Shown here: piece by piece, positions 24,583 to 35,343 of the stretch
Layout: the number at the start of each line of letters is the position of its first letter
Position numbering within the stretch: the stretch's first letter is position 1
NCBI RefSeq assembly: GCF_002287235.1
Contig: NZ_LMVP01000101.1
Coordinates: forward strand, 1-45,142
Direction of reading: 5' to 3'
From: Methanosarcina spelaei
Lineage (GTDB): Archaea; Halobacteriota; Methanosarcinia; Methanosarcinales; Methanosarcinaceae
Length of the DNA stretch: 45,142 nt
The notes under the pieces: model-generated
What the model was told of the DNA's origin: nothing
Databases searched by the model: none
Seen by the model: only the letters and a program-made list of their open reading frames with translations
Translations under genes and position numbers: made by a program

Positions 24583-25365
24583 TCATACCCTTTTGTCCGG
24601 ACTGATTGTGGTTCCCATAGGCTCCCCGTTTAAGAACCGATATATAGTATCATCTTTTCCGGCATTGAATATATACGATGTGATACAAGACGTTTTGCTG
24701 AGTTCCAGAAGTTCCTGAACTTTCCCTAGCATACCGCCGGTAACATCGGTACTTCCTGACCCCCTTATGTAATGCTTGAAATTTTCAAAAGTTTTTGGGG
24801 TAATTTCAGGTACGGTTTTTCCGTCATTATCAAGCACTCCATCCTCCGCCGAGCCTAACCCGAGACGGGTAATTTTGAGTTCTTTTGCAAGATAAGGGAC
24901 TATCTGGTCTCCTGAGAGTACGCACGCTCTGAGTTCAAGATCCATAACAACATCTCCGTGCAAAACCGGAACAAGCCCATTCTCAAGCATGAGCTTTATG
25001 TTGTCAAGGTACATACTCTCGATTCGCCCGTTTCTGCAAACCGTACAGCACATCGGATGTACAGCTATAGCCCGGACTCCATGCTCATTTAGAGTGTCTA
25101 CCACTCTGGATGCAAGTTTCTTGACAGACTCATGTGTTACAATTGCTCCTTCAGGATCAAAAACTTTGCCAAGCTGATATTTTTTAGCGTAGGTGTGCCC
25201 AAAAGAACCTGCACCGTGTACAATAATCATTTTTCCCCGGTATTCGGAAACTTCCTTTGCAATTCTCTGAAGGGAATCCTCTCTTACAACCCCTTGATCT
25301 GCAGCTTTATCAGTAATGACACTGCCCCCAAGTTTCAGGATAACAGGTTCGGTTGAGACATTCAT
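24583..25365 (-). CDS. ipk: Isopentenyl phosphate kinase
   Basis: 260 residues, amino-acid-kinase fold. It phosphorylates isopentenyl phosphate to isopentenyl diphosphate, the last step of the archaeal (modified) mevalonate route. Motifs: ILKLGGSVITDK (9-20, phosphate-binding), IIVHGAGSFGHTYAKKY with the catalytic His H57, LHGDVVMD, VLSGDQIVPYLAKEL, and STDVTGGMLGKV near the C-terminus. Length is as expected. GTGAT lies 5 nt before the ATG. It is the middle gene of mvk-ipk-fni. Confidence 0.96.
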   Translation of the reverse strand: MNVSTEPVILKLGGSVITDKAADQGVVREDSLQRIAKEVSEYRGKMIIVHGAGSFGHTYAKKYQLGKVFDPEGAIVTHESVKKLASRVVDTLNEHGVRAIAVHPMCCTVCRNGRIESMYLDNIKLMLENGLVPVLHGDVVMDLELRACVLSGDQIVPYLAKELKITRLGLGSAEDGVLDNDGKTVPEITPKTFENFKHYIRGSGSTDVTGGMLGKVQELLELSKTSCITSYIFNAGKDDTIYRFLNGEPMGTTISPDKRV

Positions 25366-25462
25366 GCAATATCACTCAATACCTTTTTTAAAATTTCCAG
25401 CTTCCTTTATGAATAGCACGAAATTAAGGAATAAAACTCTAAAGAGCTCAGGTTTAAACTAC

Positions 25463-26368
25463 TCATTCTAACCTTAAACCCTGTTCCGTGGGCTTTGTTA
25501 TGATTGCTTTACCCCCTGCATCTATAATGGCTTCAGCTACTTGTGTACATTTATCAGGTGCTGTAAGGGCAACCATACATCCCCCGCCTCCACCTCCTGT
25601 ACTCTTTGCTCCGAATGCTCCAGCTCCCCGAGAGGAGTATATTAATTTAGAGAGCTCAAAAGTATTTACACCAAGTGCATCCAGAAGGCCCTGGTTCACA
25701 TTCATAAGTTTGCCAATTGAAGAGTAATCTCCTGCAAGGAAAAAGGGTTCTGCGGTCTTGGAAATTCTTCCAATGACAACCATTAAAGGCTCTATAAGAT
25801 GTGGATAACTTTCACGGAGTTTTCTCACATTTATTACAAGCTCTTTTGTAGAAGCGAAAACTCCTGTATCCCCGATAACTATCCCGCAATCAGGCGTCTT
25901 CAGCTTCTTCCTATCGGGAACGGTCACGATTCCTCCGAATGTAGAGACATAAGTGTCAGTAGGACTCGCGGCTCCTTGTACCTGAATTTCGATTTCATGT
26001 CCCATTTTAGCAATTTCTTCGAGAGAGAGGCCACAGCCAAACATTTCATTGAGCGCACCTATACTTGCAATCGTAACAGCAGCAGATGAACTAAGTCCCG
26101 AGCCCACAGGAATCTCAGAATCAACTTTTAGATGAACGCCGTTTATTGACACCATTTCCCTCATTTTCTCAATGACTGCGGAGATATAAGGATGTTTATC
26201 AAAATCAATCCCTGTTCGGCCAATTTCCGACTGAATTATTATTGAGTCACATAATTCCACCCTCACATGGGTCCTTAATTCAATTGCACATCCTATTGCA
26301 GGTTCTCCGTAGACAACTGCATGTTCTCCGAAAAGATATATTTTCCCGGGGGCAGAACACGAAATCAT
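25463..26368 (-). CDS. mvk: Mevalonate kinase
   Basis: 301 residues, GHMP kinase family. It phosphorylates mevalonate at C5. Motif 1 is SAPGKIYLFGEHAVVYG (5-21), motif 2 (ATP loop) PVGSGLSSSAAVTIASIGA (88-106), then GAASPTDTYVSTFGG, and motif 3 KSTGGGGGGCMVAL near the C-terminus. Length matches archaeal enzymes. The ATG at 26368 has GAGGAG 5 nt upstream. It opens the isoprenoid operon, with ipk 97 nt downstream. A TATA box lies about 100 nt ahead. Confidence 0.97.
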   Translation of the reverse strand: MISCSAPGKIYLFGEHAVVYGEPAIGCAIELRTHVRVELCDSIIIQSEIGRTGIDFDKHPYISAVIEKMREMVSINGVHLKVDSEIPVGSGLSSSAAVTIASIGALNEMFGCGLSLEEIAKMGHEIEIQVQGAASPTDTYVSTFGGIVTVPDRKKLKTPDCGIVIGDTGVFASTKELVINVRKLRESYPHLIEPLMVVIGRISKTAEPFFLAGDYSSIGKLMNVNQGLLDALGVNTFELSKLIYSSRGAGAFGAKSTGGGGGGCMVALTAPDKCTQVAEAIIDAGGKAIITKPTEQGLRLE

Positions 26369-26801
26369 ATTACTCCTCTGAAAGTTACAAATTTGATTGA
26401 AGCAGGTAAGAAATGAATTTACTCTTGAAGATGGAATGTTAACTTATTTGAGTGAATAGTAAATTTTTATAAACACATCATCACTTTGTTTCCAAATGCT
26501 AAAAATACTTTGTTTTGATGTTTAATCTGTTTTACAAACCTATAATAAGTAGATAACGGTAAAAACCATAAAAAATTTACTTGGGGATTCGTAACTCTCC
26601 CTGTACCTTTTAATTAAAAACGAGTATACTTCGTTTTCCGCAGAGTTTTTTTCTACTGCCTGGTGTCCTGGAAGCAATTAAACTTAGCATAATCTTAAAC
26701 TGAGCAAAATCTTGTAGTTTTTCATCGGAATACAACGATTTTGAGCTTATAAGACTATCAATAACTGAATTTTCATGATACTGGCAATTGCGGGATTTCT
26801 C
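26369..26801. promoter_or_regulatory. Gap with probable mvk promoter
   Basis: Minus-strand TTTATAAA at about 26474-26465 is a good TATA box placed about 100 nt before the mvk start, implying a leader near 70 nt. It makes the isoprenoid block a transcription unit separate from the upstream ribosomal/MEMO cluster. The rest of the 433-bp gap shows no gene. Confidence 0.5.
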
Positions 26802-27599
26802 TTACTCCACAACAATTGCGGCATATCCTACAACTGCATCCATATCTCCGGAAACCTCTCCGCTATTTGAGTATTTAAGCAGTTCAGCCCGAGTTGCACC
26901 AAGCTTCTTTGAGGCTGTTAGCATCGCAGAAATAGGGCCGTATCCGCATACGGATGCATTTCTTCTATACAACCTTTCATAGATCCCTGAAACATCCAGA
27001 TTAAGGATAGCTTCTATAATTTCTTCATCCGTTTCCCTTGCAAGGTTTGCAGGCTGATAATGAGTAAAATCGCTGGATGCAATAAAGGTTACTTTCTTCC
27101 CACTTTTTGAAACAAGGTTAGCAATAAGGGATCCCACTTCAGTTGCGGTCTCTTCATCCTGCATACCCAGGCAAATAGGAAGAATCCTGAAATCCTGATC
27201 GAAGCGGTATTGAAGGAAAGGAAGCTGAACTTCGATCGAATGCTCGTATCGGTGTCCAAGCTCATCCATATCAATAATACTTCCGGATAGTCCTTCTGCA
27301 AGTTCTCGATCAACCTCGAGAGATCCCAGAGGAGTTTTCCAAGTATCTATGGATACTGATACCGGAGAACCATATCCCGTATGATTGGGACCAAAAAGGA
27401 CATATGTGTCGGCTTTGGAAAGAGCTGCATAAACGTGTGCAGCAACTCTCCCTGAATAGACATATCCTGCATGCGGGCAAACTGCTCCCAGGATATCCCT
27501 TTCCCGGATCTCCAGACCTTCAAAACATTGCTTAAGTTCTTTCTCCAGATTTTCAGGACGCAGGGGGTAGAACTGCCCTGCAACTGCTGGCTGTCTCAT
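26802..27599 (-). CDS. MEMO1 family protein
   Basis: 265 residues. It is homologous to the MEMO family, related in fold to non-haem-iron extradiol dioxygenases. Motifs are MRQPAVAGQFYPLRPENLEKEL at the N-terminus, CPHAGYVYSGRVAAHVY (about 41-57), LFGPNHTGYGSPVSVS (metal-site histidine in PNH), HSIEVQLPFLQYRF, and SSDFTHYQPAN (second histidine). The biochemical role in archaea is unresolved. In archaea the gene is commonly next to rpsB and mvk, as seen here. The ATG follows GGGTGATC. It is 70 nt downstream of rpsB and probably in its operon. Confidence 0.95.
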   Translation of the reverse strand: MRQPAVAGQFYPLRPENLEKELKQCFEGLEIRERDILGAVCPHAGYVYSGRVAAHVYAALSKADTYVLFGPNHTGYGSPVSVSIDTWKTPLGSLEVDRELAEGLSGSIIDMDELGHRYEHSIEVQLPFLQYRFDQDFRILPICLGMQDEETATEVGSLIANLVSKSGKKVTFIASSDFTHYQPANLARETDEEIIEAILNLDVSGIYERLYRRNASVCGYGPISAMLTASKKLGATRAELLKYSNSGEVSGDMDAVVGYAAIVVE

Positions 27600-27669
27600 T
27601 TATGATCACCCATATAAGATACGGGCTATTTTTATAAATCCTTGCAGTCTGCAGGGTCGCCTTTCGGAA

Positions 27670-28422
<753 letters not shown>

Positions 28423-28480
28423 TCATAATATAGAATCAACAATAAAACACATTCAATATCTGATGTATCCCACTGCGTTT

Positions 28481-28663
28481 TTAACTGGTTTTACGTTTGA
28501 CCGTTATAGGAATAACTCCGGCCTTCAACTCTTCAATAGCAAGATTAAGAGGGTCCAGCCGCCCGTCATCTTCAACAAGGACAGGGGCTCCCATTGCAAT
28601 TTGCAATGCTCTTGCACCTATGATCCGTGCACGCTCGAACCGGGTATATTTTTCCTTGACCAA
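28481..28663 (-). CDS. rpoK: DNA-directed RNA polymerase subunit K (Rpo6, omega homologue)
   Basis: 60 residues. The segment [20 protein letters not shown], followed by [20 protein letters not shown], is the complete RpoK/Rpb6/omega core that clamps the large subunit. The start is TTG at 28663, with GGGTGAT just upstream. It lies between tRNA-Pro and rpsB on the same strand, so the tRNA is embedded in the operon. Confidence 0.96.
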   Translation of the reverse strand: MVKEKYTRFERARIIGARALQIAMGAPVLVEDDGRLDPLNLAIEELKAGVIPITVKRKTS

Positions 28664-28776
28664 CTGATCACCCTGAAATTTAAAAACGCTCCGATGAATT
28701 CCGATAATTGAGAATCATGATAATTTTAATATTTTACATTACGTGCCTTAAAACCAGCACCCTGGAAATAGGGAAA

Positions 28777-28851
28777 TGGGACCGCTGAGATTCGAACTCA
28801 GGTTCCGGCGTCCCGAACGCCGAAGGATGGACCAAGCTACCCTACGGTCCC
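28777..28851 (-). tRNA. tRNA-Pro(CGG)
   Basis: A 75-nt cloverleaf on the minus strand. The acceptor GGGACCG pairs perfectly with CGGTCCC, with an A discriminator. Anticodon stem CGGCG/CGCCG encloses TTCGGGA, anticodon CGG, reading CCG proline codons. T-arm CTGAG-TTCGAAT-CTCAG is perfect. No intron and no encoded CCA. The 5' end abuts the rpoN stop codon with no gap, so the tRNA must be cut from a polycistronic message or have a promoter inside rpoN. Confidence 0.97.
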
Positions 28852-29040
28852 TTACTGGTATGGCGAAAGCACATCAACGAGTTCAACATGACTTAACAAC
28901 ATTCTGCGACAGCAGTAACGGGTGATCCCAAGATCATCCAGCACTGCAGCAGCGTTTTCGCCATCATTGACACGTCTTTTGTACTCATCCCAATAGTTTG
29001 AGATTACTTTTCCACATGAGAAACATCGGACTGGGATCAT
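28852..29040 (-). CDS. rpoN: DNA-directed RNA polymerase subunit N (Rpo10)
   Basis: 62 residues. [20 protein letters not shown] and the later [18 protein letters not shown] contain the CxxC...CC zinc-bundle of archaeal RpoN/Rpb10. The start at 29040 is set by the invariant [11 protein letters not shown]-terminus and an AGGTAAG site. The same frame is open 48 nt further upstream into rpsI but that part is not coding for this protein. Its start lies 4 nt after the rpsI stop, and its stop touches tRNA-Pro. Confidence 0.97.
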   Translation of the reverse strand: MIPVRCFSCGKVISNYWDEYKRRVNDGENAAAVLDDLGITRYCCRRMLLSHVELVDVLSPYQ

Positions 29041-29044
29041 AGTC

Positions 29045-29455
<411 letters not shown>

Positions 29456-29462
29456 TCACCCT

Positions 29463-29885
29463 TTAGAATTTTGAACCCATTTTCTGGCTCACTTCACCAA
29501 GCTCAATATATTTACTGGAGCTTAGAAGCCTCATATCGGCATCTGCAATTGTGATTGTTTCAGCGCCCTTGAGTTCAGAGGGAACGCCTACATAGACTTT
29601 GAGCCTGGACATTGCGTCCCTGCCTCTTGCTCTCTTATAGGGCAACATGCCACGGATAGTCCTCTTAAGGATGCGTTCCGGACGTTTCGGGAAGTAAGGT
29701 CCGAATTCGGTAGCACCTCTTTCCCGGGTTTCCCGGTATTCTTTGAGGGTGGTCGCCCTTGAGCCAGAAATTACTGCTTTTTCAGCGTTTACAATATATA
29801 TCTCTTCGTCTCCTGAAAGCAACTGTTTTGCAACTGTACTTGCAAGACGTCCTAGAATTAACCCATTTGCATCGATAACCGTCAT
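29463..29885 (-). CDS. rplM: Large ribosomal subunit protein uL13
   Basis: About 140 residues. Conserved elements are [71 protein letters not shown] and LKVYVGVP. The ATG at 29885 is chosen because GAGGTG lies 6 nt before it; that site overlaps the TGA stop of rpl18e. A GTG at 29894 would overlap that signal. Confidence 0.96.
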   Translation of the reverse strand: MTVIDANGLILGRLASTVAKQLLSGDEEIYIVNAEKAVISGSRATTLKEYRETRERGATEFGPYFPKRPERILKRTIRGMLPYKRARGRDAMSRLKVYVGVPSELKGAETITIADADMRLLSSSKYIELGEVSQKMGSKF

Positions 29886-29895
29886 CTTCGACACC

Positions 29896-30825
<930 letters not shown>

Positions 30826-32454
30826 ATGCCAACAGTTATTCAATACCTTCTGGACAGATTAAAGCAACTGGGAATAAGGGATGTTTTCGGCGTGCCAGGA
30901 GACTTTGCATTTCCTATCAACAACGCCATATGTGACGATAAAGAGCTCCACTGGATAGGCTGCTGCAATGAACTGAATGCTGCTTATGCCGCTGATGGGT
31001 ATGCTCGTATTAAAGGTATGTCAGCACTATCTACTACTTTTGGCGTAGGTGAACTTTCCACGCTATGCGGTATAGCAGGCTCTTACGCGGAGTACGATCT
31101 CATATTCCACATTGTCGGAATGCCTAAAATGCAGGCACAGAAGAGACACGATATAGTACATCACTCGCTTGGCGACGGAGAATCCAGCGTATTTATGGAG
31201 ATGGCTGCGCCAGTAGTATGTGCGAGTACAATGCTTACTCCGGAAAACTGCGTTCAAGAAGTAGAGCGCGTTATCGAAACAGGCCTGGAGAACCGCCGTC
31301 CTGTTTATATTGCAATACCTCACGACTATGTGAACGCAAAAATCTCATCATTTAATGCGCCTGCAAGAAAACCTGTAAAAAGCGATCCTGCAACTCTTGA
31401 AGAAGTAGTCTCGATTATTGAAGGTAAACTATCTAATTCAAAGCAAGCCTGTATTATGCCGGGTTTTCTTGTTGACCGTTTTGGCATCAAGGATCTGGCT
31501 ATGGCTGTTATTAATGTATCGGGATTGCCTTATGTTACTATGGCGCTGGATAAATCCGTGCTTGACGAGACTAATCCCTCCTACCTGGGATTATATATGG
31601 GACAACTTATCAATCCTGAAATCCGGGAGTTTGTGGAGTCCTGCGACTGTATACTTGCCATAGGTACTATCCCTTCTGATGTTAACATGGGAATGTTCAC
31701 AGCAAAGCTGGATAAATCCCGAATTATCAATATCATGCCTTCCAGTGTTCATATAGGGCGTACTGATTACATCAATGTGAAAATGCTTGATGTACTGGAG
31801 GAACTTACCAGAAGGCTTAACAAGCGTACCGATATCAGAGGACCTTTGGCCAGACGTCCCGCAATTCCACGGGTAAATGCTGAGGACCCAATAACAGCTG
31901 ACTATTTATACTCTAAATACGCCGAGTTTTTTAAGCCCGATGACATAATCGTGGCTGACTCAACCTCATCCTTTTACGGGTTACTGCCTTTATTTTTGCC
32001 GAAAGGAGTTAAGTTCCAAAACCAGATACTCTGGGGAGCAATTGGCTGGGCTACTCCCGCTTCCTTTGGCACTGCACTGGCTGCACCTGACCGGCGAGTA
32101 ATTCTTATAACTGGCGAAGGATCACATCAGATGACTGCTCAGGAAATAAGCCAATTTTACCGCTATGGTCTAAAGCCTATTATCTTCGTGCTGAATAATC
32201 AAGGCTACCTGATCGAAAAAATGCTATCTAAAAAATTAGATTACTGCTACAATGACCTTGCAGAGTGGCAATATTATAAATTGCCAGAAGTATTAGGTCG
32301 CAATGAGTGGATTACAAAAAAGGTTACTACCTGTGAGGAACTTGATAAGGTCATGAAAGAGCTGGATAATGCTAAAACGGGTGCATACATAGAAGTAGTT
32401 ACACCGAAATTATCGGCTCCTCCGCTTATGGAAACGATCCACAAAAATTTATAA
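30826..32454 (+). CDS. Thiamine-diphosphate 2-oxo-acid decarboxylase (pyruvate/indolepyruvate decarboxylase family)
   Basis: About 542 residues, normal for the family. It would convert a 2-oxo acid such as pyruvate, indolepyruvate or a branched-chain oxo acid to an aldehyde and CO2. Catalytic features known from pyruvate decarboxylase are all present: D26 in FGVPGDF, E49 in CCNELNAAYAADGYAR, the His pair in KRHDIVHHSLGDG, and C-terminal GEGSHQMTAQEISQF...VLNNQGYLIE holding the Mg/ThDP motif (G-E-G-S ... N-N) and the active-site Glu. I chose the ATG at 30826, since GGTGAT lies 6 nt before it; the frame is open from 30805. Such enzymes are rare in methanogens, so acquisition by transfer is possible. 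No aldehyde or alcohol dehydrogenase is adjacent. Substrate cannot be fixed by eye. Confidence 0.9.
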   Translation: MPTVIQYLLDRLKQLGIRDVFGVPGDFAFPINNAICDDKELHWIGCCNELNAAYAADGYARIKGMSALSTTFGVGELSTLCGIAGSYAEYDLIFHIVGMPKMQAQKRHDIVHHSLGDGESSVFMEMAAPVVCASTMLTPENCVQEVERVIETGLENRRPVYIAIPHDYVNAKISSFNAPARKPVKSDPATLEEVVSIIEGKLSNSKQACIMPGFLVDRFGIKDLAMAVINVSGLPYVTMALDKSVLDETNPSYLGLYMGQLINPEIREFVESCDCILAIGTIPSDVNMGMFTAKLDKSRIINIMPSSVHIGRTDYINVKMLDVLEELTRRLNKRTDIRGPLARRPAIPRVNAEDPITADYLYSKYAEFFKPDDIIVADSTSSFYGLLPLFLPKGVKFQNQILWGAIGWATPASFGTALAAPDRRVILITGEGSHQMTAQEISQFYRYGLKPIIFVLNNQGYLIEKMLSKKLDYCYNDLAEWQYYKLPEVLGRNEWITKKVTTCEELDKVMKELDNAKTGAYIEVVTPKLSAPPLMETIHKNL

Positions 32455-32562
32455 AAAAGTATAATTTAATTTTATTAAAAAGTTATAAGAAGTTGTTCTC
32501 TCAGGTAACCCTTCTTCGATATGTTTGAATAAAATAGAACTTCTTGAAAGAACTGCGACTTC

Positions 32563-32650
32563 TCTTCTTTATAAGCAGTTGCAGATATCTATTCTTCTTT
32601 ATAAGTAGTTGCAGATATCTGTTCTTTTTATAAGTAGTTGTGGAAATCCA
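32563..32650. repeat. 30-bp minisatellite (tcttctttataagtagttgcagatatctgt)
   Basis: Copies start at 32563, 32593 and 32623. The first two are nearly identical; the third diverges after ttgtgg and runs into the 3' end of the convergent gene at 32651. It lies between two convergent genes, the region where both transcripts end. Confidence 0.8.
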
Positions 32651-33154
32651 TTAGTAAGATATACTAAGTACTGACCTCGAAACTCTGTCATAAATTACCG
32701 AAATATCGCATCCGAATTTTTTTGCTACAATAAGTGCCACAACTCTAATGTCCACAAGGTAGGAAAGCCGGTCCTGCATGAAATTAATCTCTGAAACCAA
32801 CTTTTGCCGGTTTACCTCAATATCTGCAGAGACAAATTCCAGAACCTGCTCGAAGGAAATTTCTTCTTTTATCGGCACTTTTTCTCCAGAACTGCCCGGA
32901 TTTTCAAGAAAATTCTCCGACGGCTTGAAAGCATGCGGAAGCCGAATACTTTCCACATCAAAACCAGGCACAAGAACCCCATCTTTAAACACGAGAAGAC
33001 CTGCTTCAAGGGCTTTTTCCTTTACTTTTGAGGCAATTTTCGGGGGAAACCACTTCAGGTCAAAAGCCAGGGAATACTCAAAATCCTTCTCCGAAAGAGA
33101 AGCTGCAAGAGTTTTTTTAAAAGGAACGGAGACTACACGTTTAAGTTCTTCCAT
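32651..33154 (-). CDS. DUF2240-like archaeal protein, function unknown
   Basis: About 167 residues. An N-terminal winged-helix-like part (MEELKRVVSVPFKKTLAASL, then FDLKWFPPKIASKVKEKALE and AGLLVFKDGVLVPGFD) is followed by a charged linker. A C-terminal helical part follows (NRQKLVSEINFMQDRLSYLV, DIRVVALIVAKKFGCDISVI). The arrangement resembles archaeal DUF2240 proteins, which have no known function; the assignment is from memory of the pattern. The ATG at 33154 is chosen because GGGTG is 6 nt upstream; the frame is open to 33184. It may bind nucleic acid through the winged-helix part, which is inference. Confidence 0.7.
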   Translation of the reverse strand: MEELKRVVSVPFKKTLAASLSEKDFEYSLAFDLKWFPPKIASKVKEKALEAGLLVFKDGVLVPGFDVESIRLPHAFKPSENFLENPGSSGEKVPIKEEISFEQVLEFVSADIEVNRQKLVSEINFMQDRLSYLVDIRVVALIVAKKFGCDISVIYDRVSRSVLSISY

Positions 33155-33424
33155 TAACTGCACCCATAAAAATTGATCTGGCAAGGAGAGTGTAATAATA
33201 TTGAGAGTATAATGTTTTAAGTGTATAATATTGTTGAAGGTATACTATCATTGAGGGAATAATGTTGAAAATATAATATTATTGTGAATGTAATGAAAAG
33301 TTTAACGTAAAGAAGTATACAGAATCAAGAAATTCGAAATAAATACTCAAAAATTTAAAGTCTCCGGCCCAGGATTTTCTATCCTGAACTTCTGCCGGAG
33401 TAAAGTCTTCCTGATAATGGAAGT

Positions 33425-34996
33425 TTAGAGTGTCACAAGTTTGGCATCAAGGATTCCATCGACTTTCCGGACTTCCTCAAGGATTGGGTTAGAGACTTCA
33501 GAATCTACGTTCAGAACCATCATGGTCACGCCCCCAATTTCGGACCTGCCAACCTGCATACCTGAGATATTGATATTGTTTTTACCGAGCACCAGACAGC
33601 ATGGTCCGATAACATTGGGCCTGTTGATATGTTTGGCAAAAATCATATGGCCTGCAGGGAAGATATCTACTCTATCGTCATCGACTACGACGATCTTTGG
33701 TTCGTCTCCGACAACAGTGCCTGCAACCAGCTTTGTCTGGCCGTTGCTGCTAAGTTTGATACTGATAGTTGAAGAGTATTCCTCAGAAGATTCGGATTTG
33801 CTTTCCACGACTGCAATCATTCTGGATTTTGCAAGGATAGGAGCATTGACATAGTTGACTCCGGAACCGAGCGCCATCTCAAGCAGCCCTTTAAGAGCCG
33901 AGACTGTAAGAGGCCGTGTGTCCTTTCCTGAAATCTCTCCGTTGTATCCGATTTCGACTTTTTCATAGTTTCCGTCTACGAGCTGCCCTGCAATCTTGCC
34001 CATAATCTCCGAAAGCCTGATGTAAGGGGCAAGAACTGCCATAGCTTCCGGCTTTACTGAGGGTATATTGATTGCGTTCTTTGCAGGCCCACCTGTTAGG
34101 ACGGATGTTACTTCCTTTGCAATGTCTACTGCCACATTGACCTGAGCTTCCTGTGTGGAGGCACCAAGATGAGGAGTTGTTATAACGTTGTCATAATTAA
34201 GGAGAGGACTGTTAAAAGGAGGCTCCTCGACGAAAACGTCTATTGCTGCGCCGCCCACTTTTCCGCTTTCAAGAGCTTTTGCCAGGGCTTCTTCGCTGAT
34301 AATGCCGCCGCGGGCGCAGTTAATAATTCTGACGCCGGGTTTCATCAGGGCAAACTGCTCCTCATCAAGAATATTTTTGGTTTCTTTAATAAGAGGCGTG
34401 TGCACTGTGATATAATCAGCTGCTTTTGCGATTTCGTTAACTGTAGCGAGCTTGACTCCAAGCTCGACAGCCCGCTTTTCGGAAATAAAAGGATCATACC
34501 CCATAAGGTTCATCTCAAGCCCTGAAGCCCTTTTTGCGACTTCGGAACCGATTCTTCCGAGACCTATAATTCCCAGGGTCTTGCCTTTGACCTCAACCCC
34601 AGTGAACTTATTGCGTTTCCACTCCCTGGCTTTCAGGGAAGCATTTGCCTGGGGGATGTTCCTGGACATTGACATCATCATGGCAATTGTGTGCTCTGCT
34701 GCCGAAATCATATTGCCTTCGGGAGAGTTAGCCACAATAATGCCTTTCTTTGTAGCTGCATCCACATCAACATTGTCAATTCCGACCCCGGCTCTCCCGA
34801 TGATTTTCAGGTTGTCGGCAGCTTCGATAATCTTCTGGGTGACCTGGGTGCCGCTGCGTATTACAAGAGCATCGTAATCCTTAATTTTTTTCACCAGCTC
34901 CTCTTCGGAAAGCCCGGTGGAAACATCAACCGTAAAGTGTTCTTTTAGAATCTCCAAACCTTCATTGGAGAGTGAGTCGCTGACCAATACTTTCAT
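33425..34996 (-). CDS. serA: D-3-phosphoglycerate dehydrogenase
   Basis: 523 residues. It oxidises 3-phosphoglycerate to 3-phosphohydroxypyruvate, the first step of serine synthesis. Substrate/NAD domains: MKVLVSDSLSNEGLEILKEH, LVIRSGTQVTQKII, GRAGVGIDNVDVDAATKKG, GKTLGIIGLGRIGSEVAKRA (Rossmann loop), NCARGGIISEEAL, EEPPFNSPLL and TTPHLGAST with the catalytic His. After about residue 320 come the intervening substrate-binding domain and a C-terminal ACT domain (NVIGPCCLVLGKNNINISGM), the regulatory serine-binding type of long SerA. The ATG at 34996 follows GGAG by 8 nt; an open extension to 35026 is unlikely. TATA-like aaaatttaatatc precedes it. Confidence 0.97.
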   Translation of the reverse strand: MKVLVSDSLSNEGLEILKEHFTVDVSTGLSEEELVKKIKDYDALVIRSGTQVTQKIIEAADNLKIIGRAGVGIDNVDVDAATKKGIIVANSPEGNMISAAEHTIAMMMSMSRNIPQANASLKAREWKRNKFTGVEVKGKTLGIIGLGRIGSEVAKRASGLEMNLMGYDPFISEKRAVELGVKLATVNEIAKAADYITVHTPLIKETKNILDEEQFALMKPGVRIINCARGGIISEEALAKALESGKVGGAAIDVFVEEPPFNSPLLNYDNVITTPHLGASTQEAQVNVAVDIAKEVTSVLTGGPAKNAINIPSVKPEAMAVLAPYIRLSEIMGKIAGQLVDGNYEKVEIGYNGEISGKDTRPLTVSALKGLLEMALGSGVNYVNAPILAKSRMIAVVESKSESSEEYSSTISIKLSSNGQTKLVAGTVVGDEPKIVVVDDDRVDIFPAGHMIFAKHINRPNVIGPCCLVLGKNNINISGMQVGRSEIGGVTMMVLNVDSEVSNPILEEVRKVDGILDAKLVTL

Positions 34997-35194
34997 GTCA
35001 ATTTCTCCAAGTAATACAATAAACATGAGATATTAAATTTTAACAGAGAATACCAATTAACCTAATTGCACTTAAGCGTTATCACACACATAAAGAGCTA
35101 ATCCCTTCTAATTTCATCTATACTACAAGTTTTCTTCCCTGCACTATTTCCTACAAGTCTTATTATTTTTGATCTTTGGTTACCTTACAAATCT

Positions 35195-35343
35195 TATTAT
35201 TCCTATCTTAAATTACCCTACCAGTCATATTATTCCTATCTTAAATTACCCTACCAGTCATATTATTCCTATCTTAAATTACCCTACCAGTCATATTATT
35301 CCTATCTTAAATTACCCTACCAGTCTTATTATTCCTATCTTAG
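35195..35343. repeat. 33-bp minisatellite derived from the 3' end of the RPA-associated gene
   Basis: About 4.5 copies of a 33-bp unit beginning tattattcctatcttaaat, with exact 33-nt spacing (35195, 35228, 35261, 35294, 35327). The last copy overlaps the final codons and stop of the RPA-associated gene (35312), so the array consists of repeated copies of that gene's tail plus stop codon. There are no spacers, so it is not CRISPR. Confidence 0.9.

Noticed and set aside
35195-35343. Possible CRISPR array
   Set aside because: The repeats are directly contiguous without unique spacers and derive from a gene tail, so it is a minisatellite.
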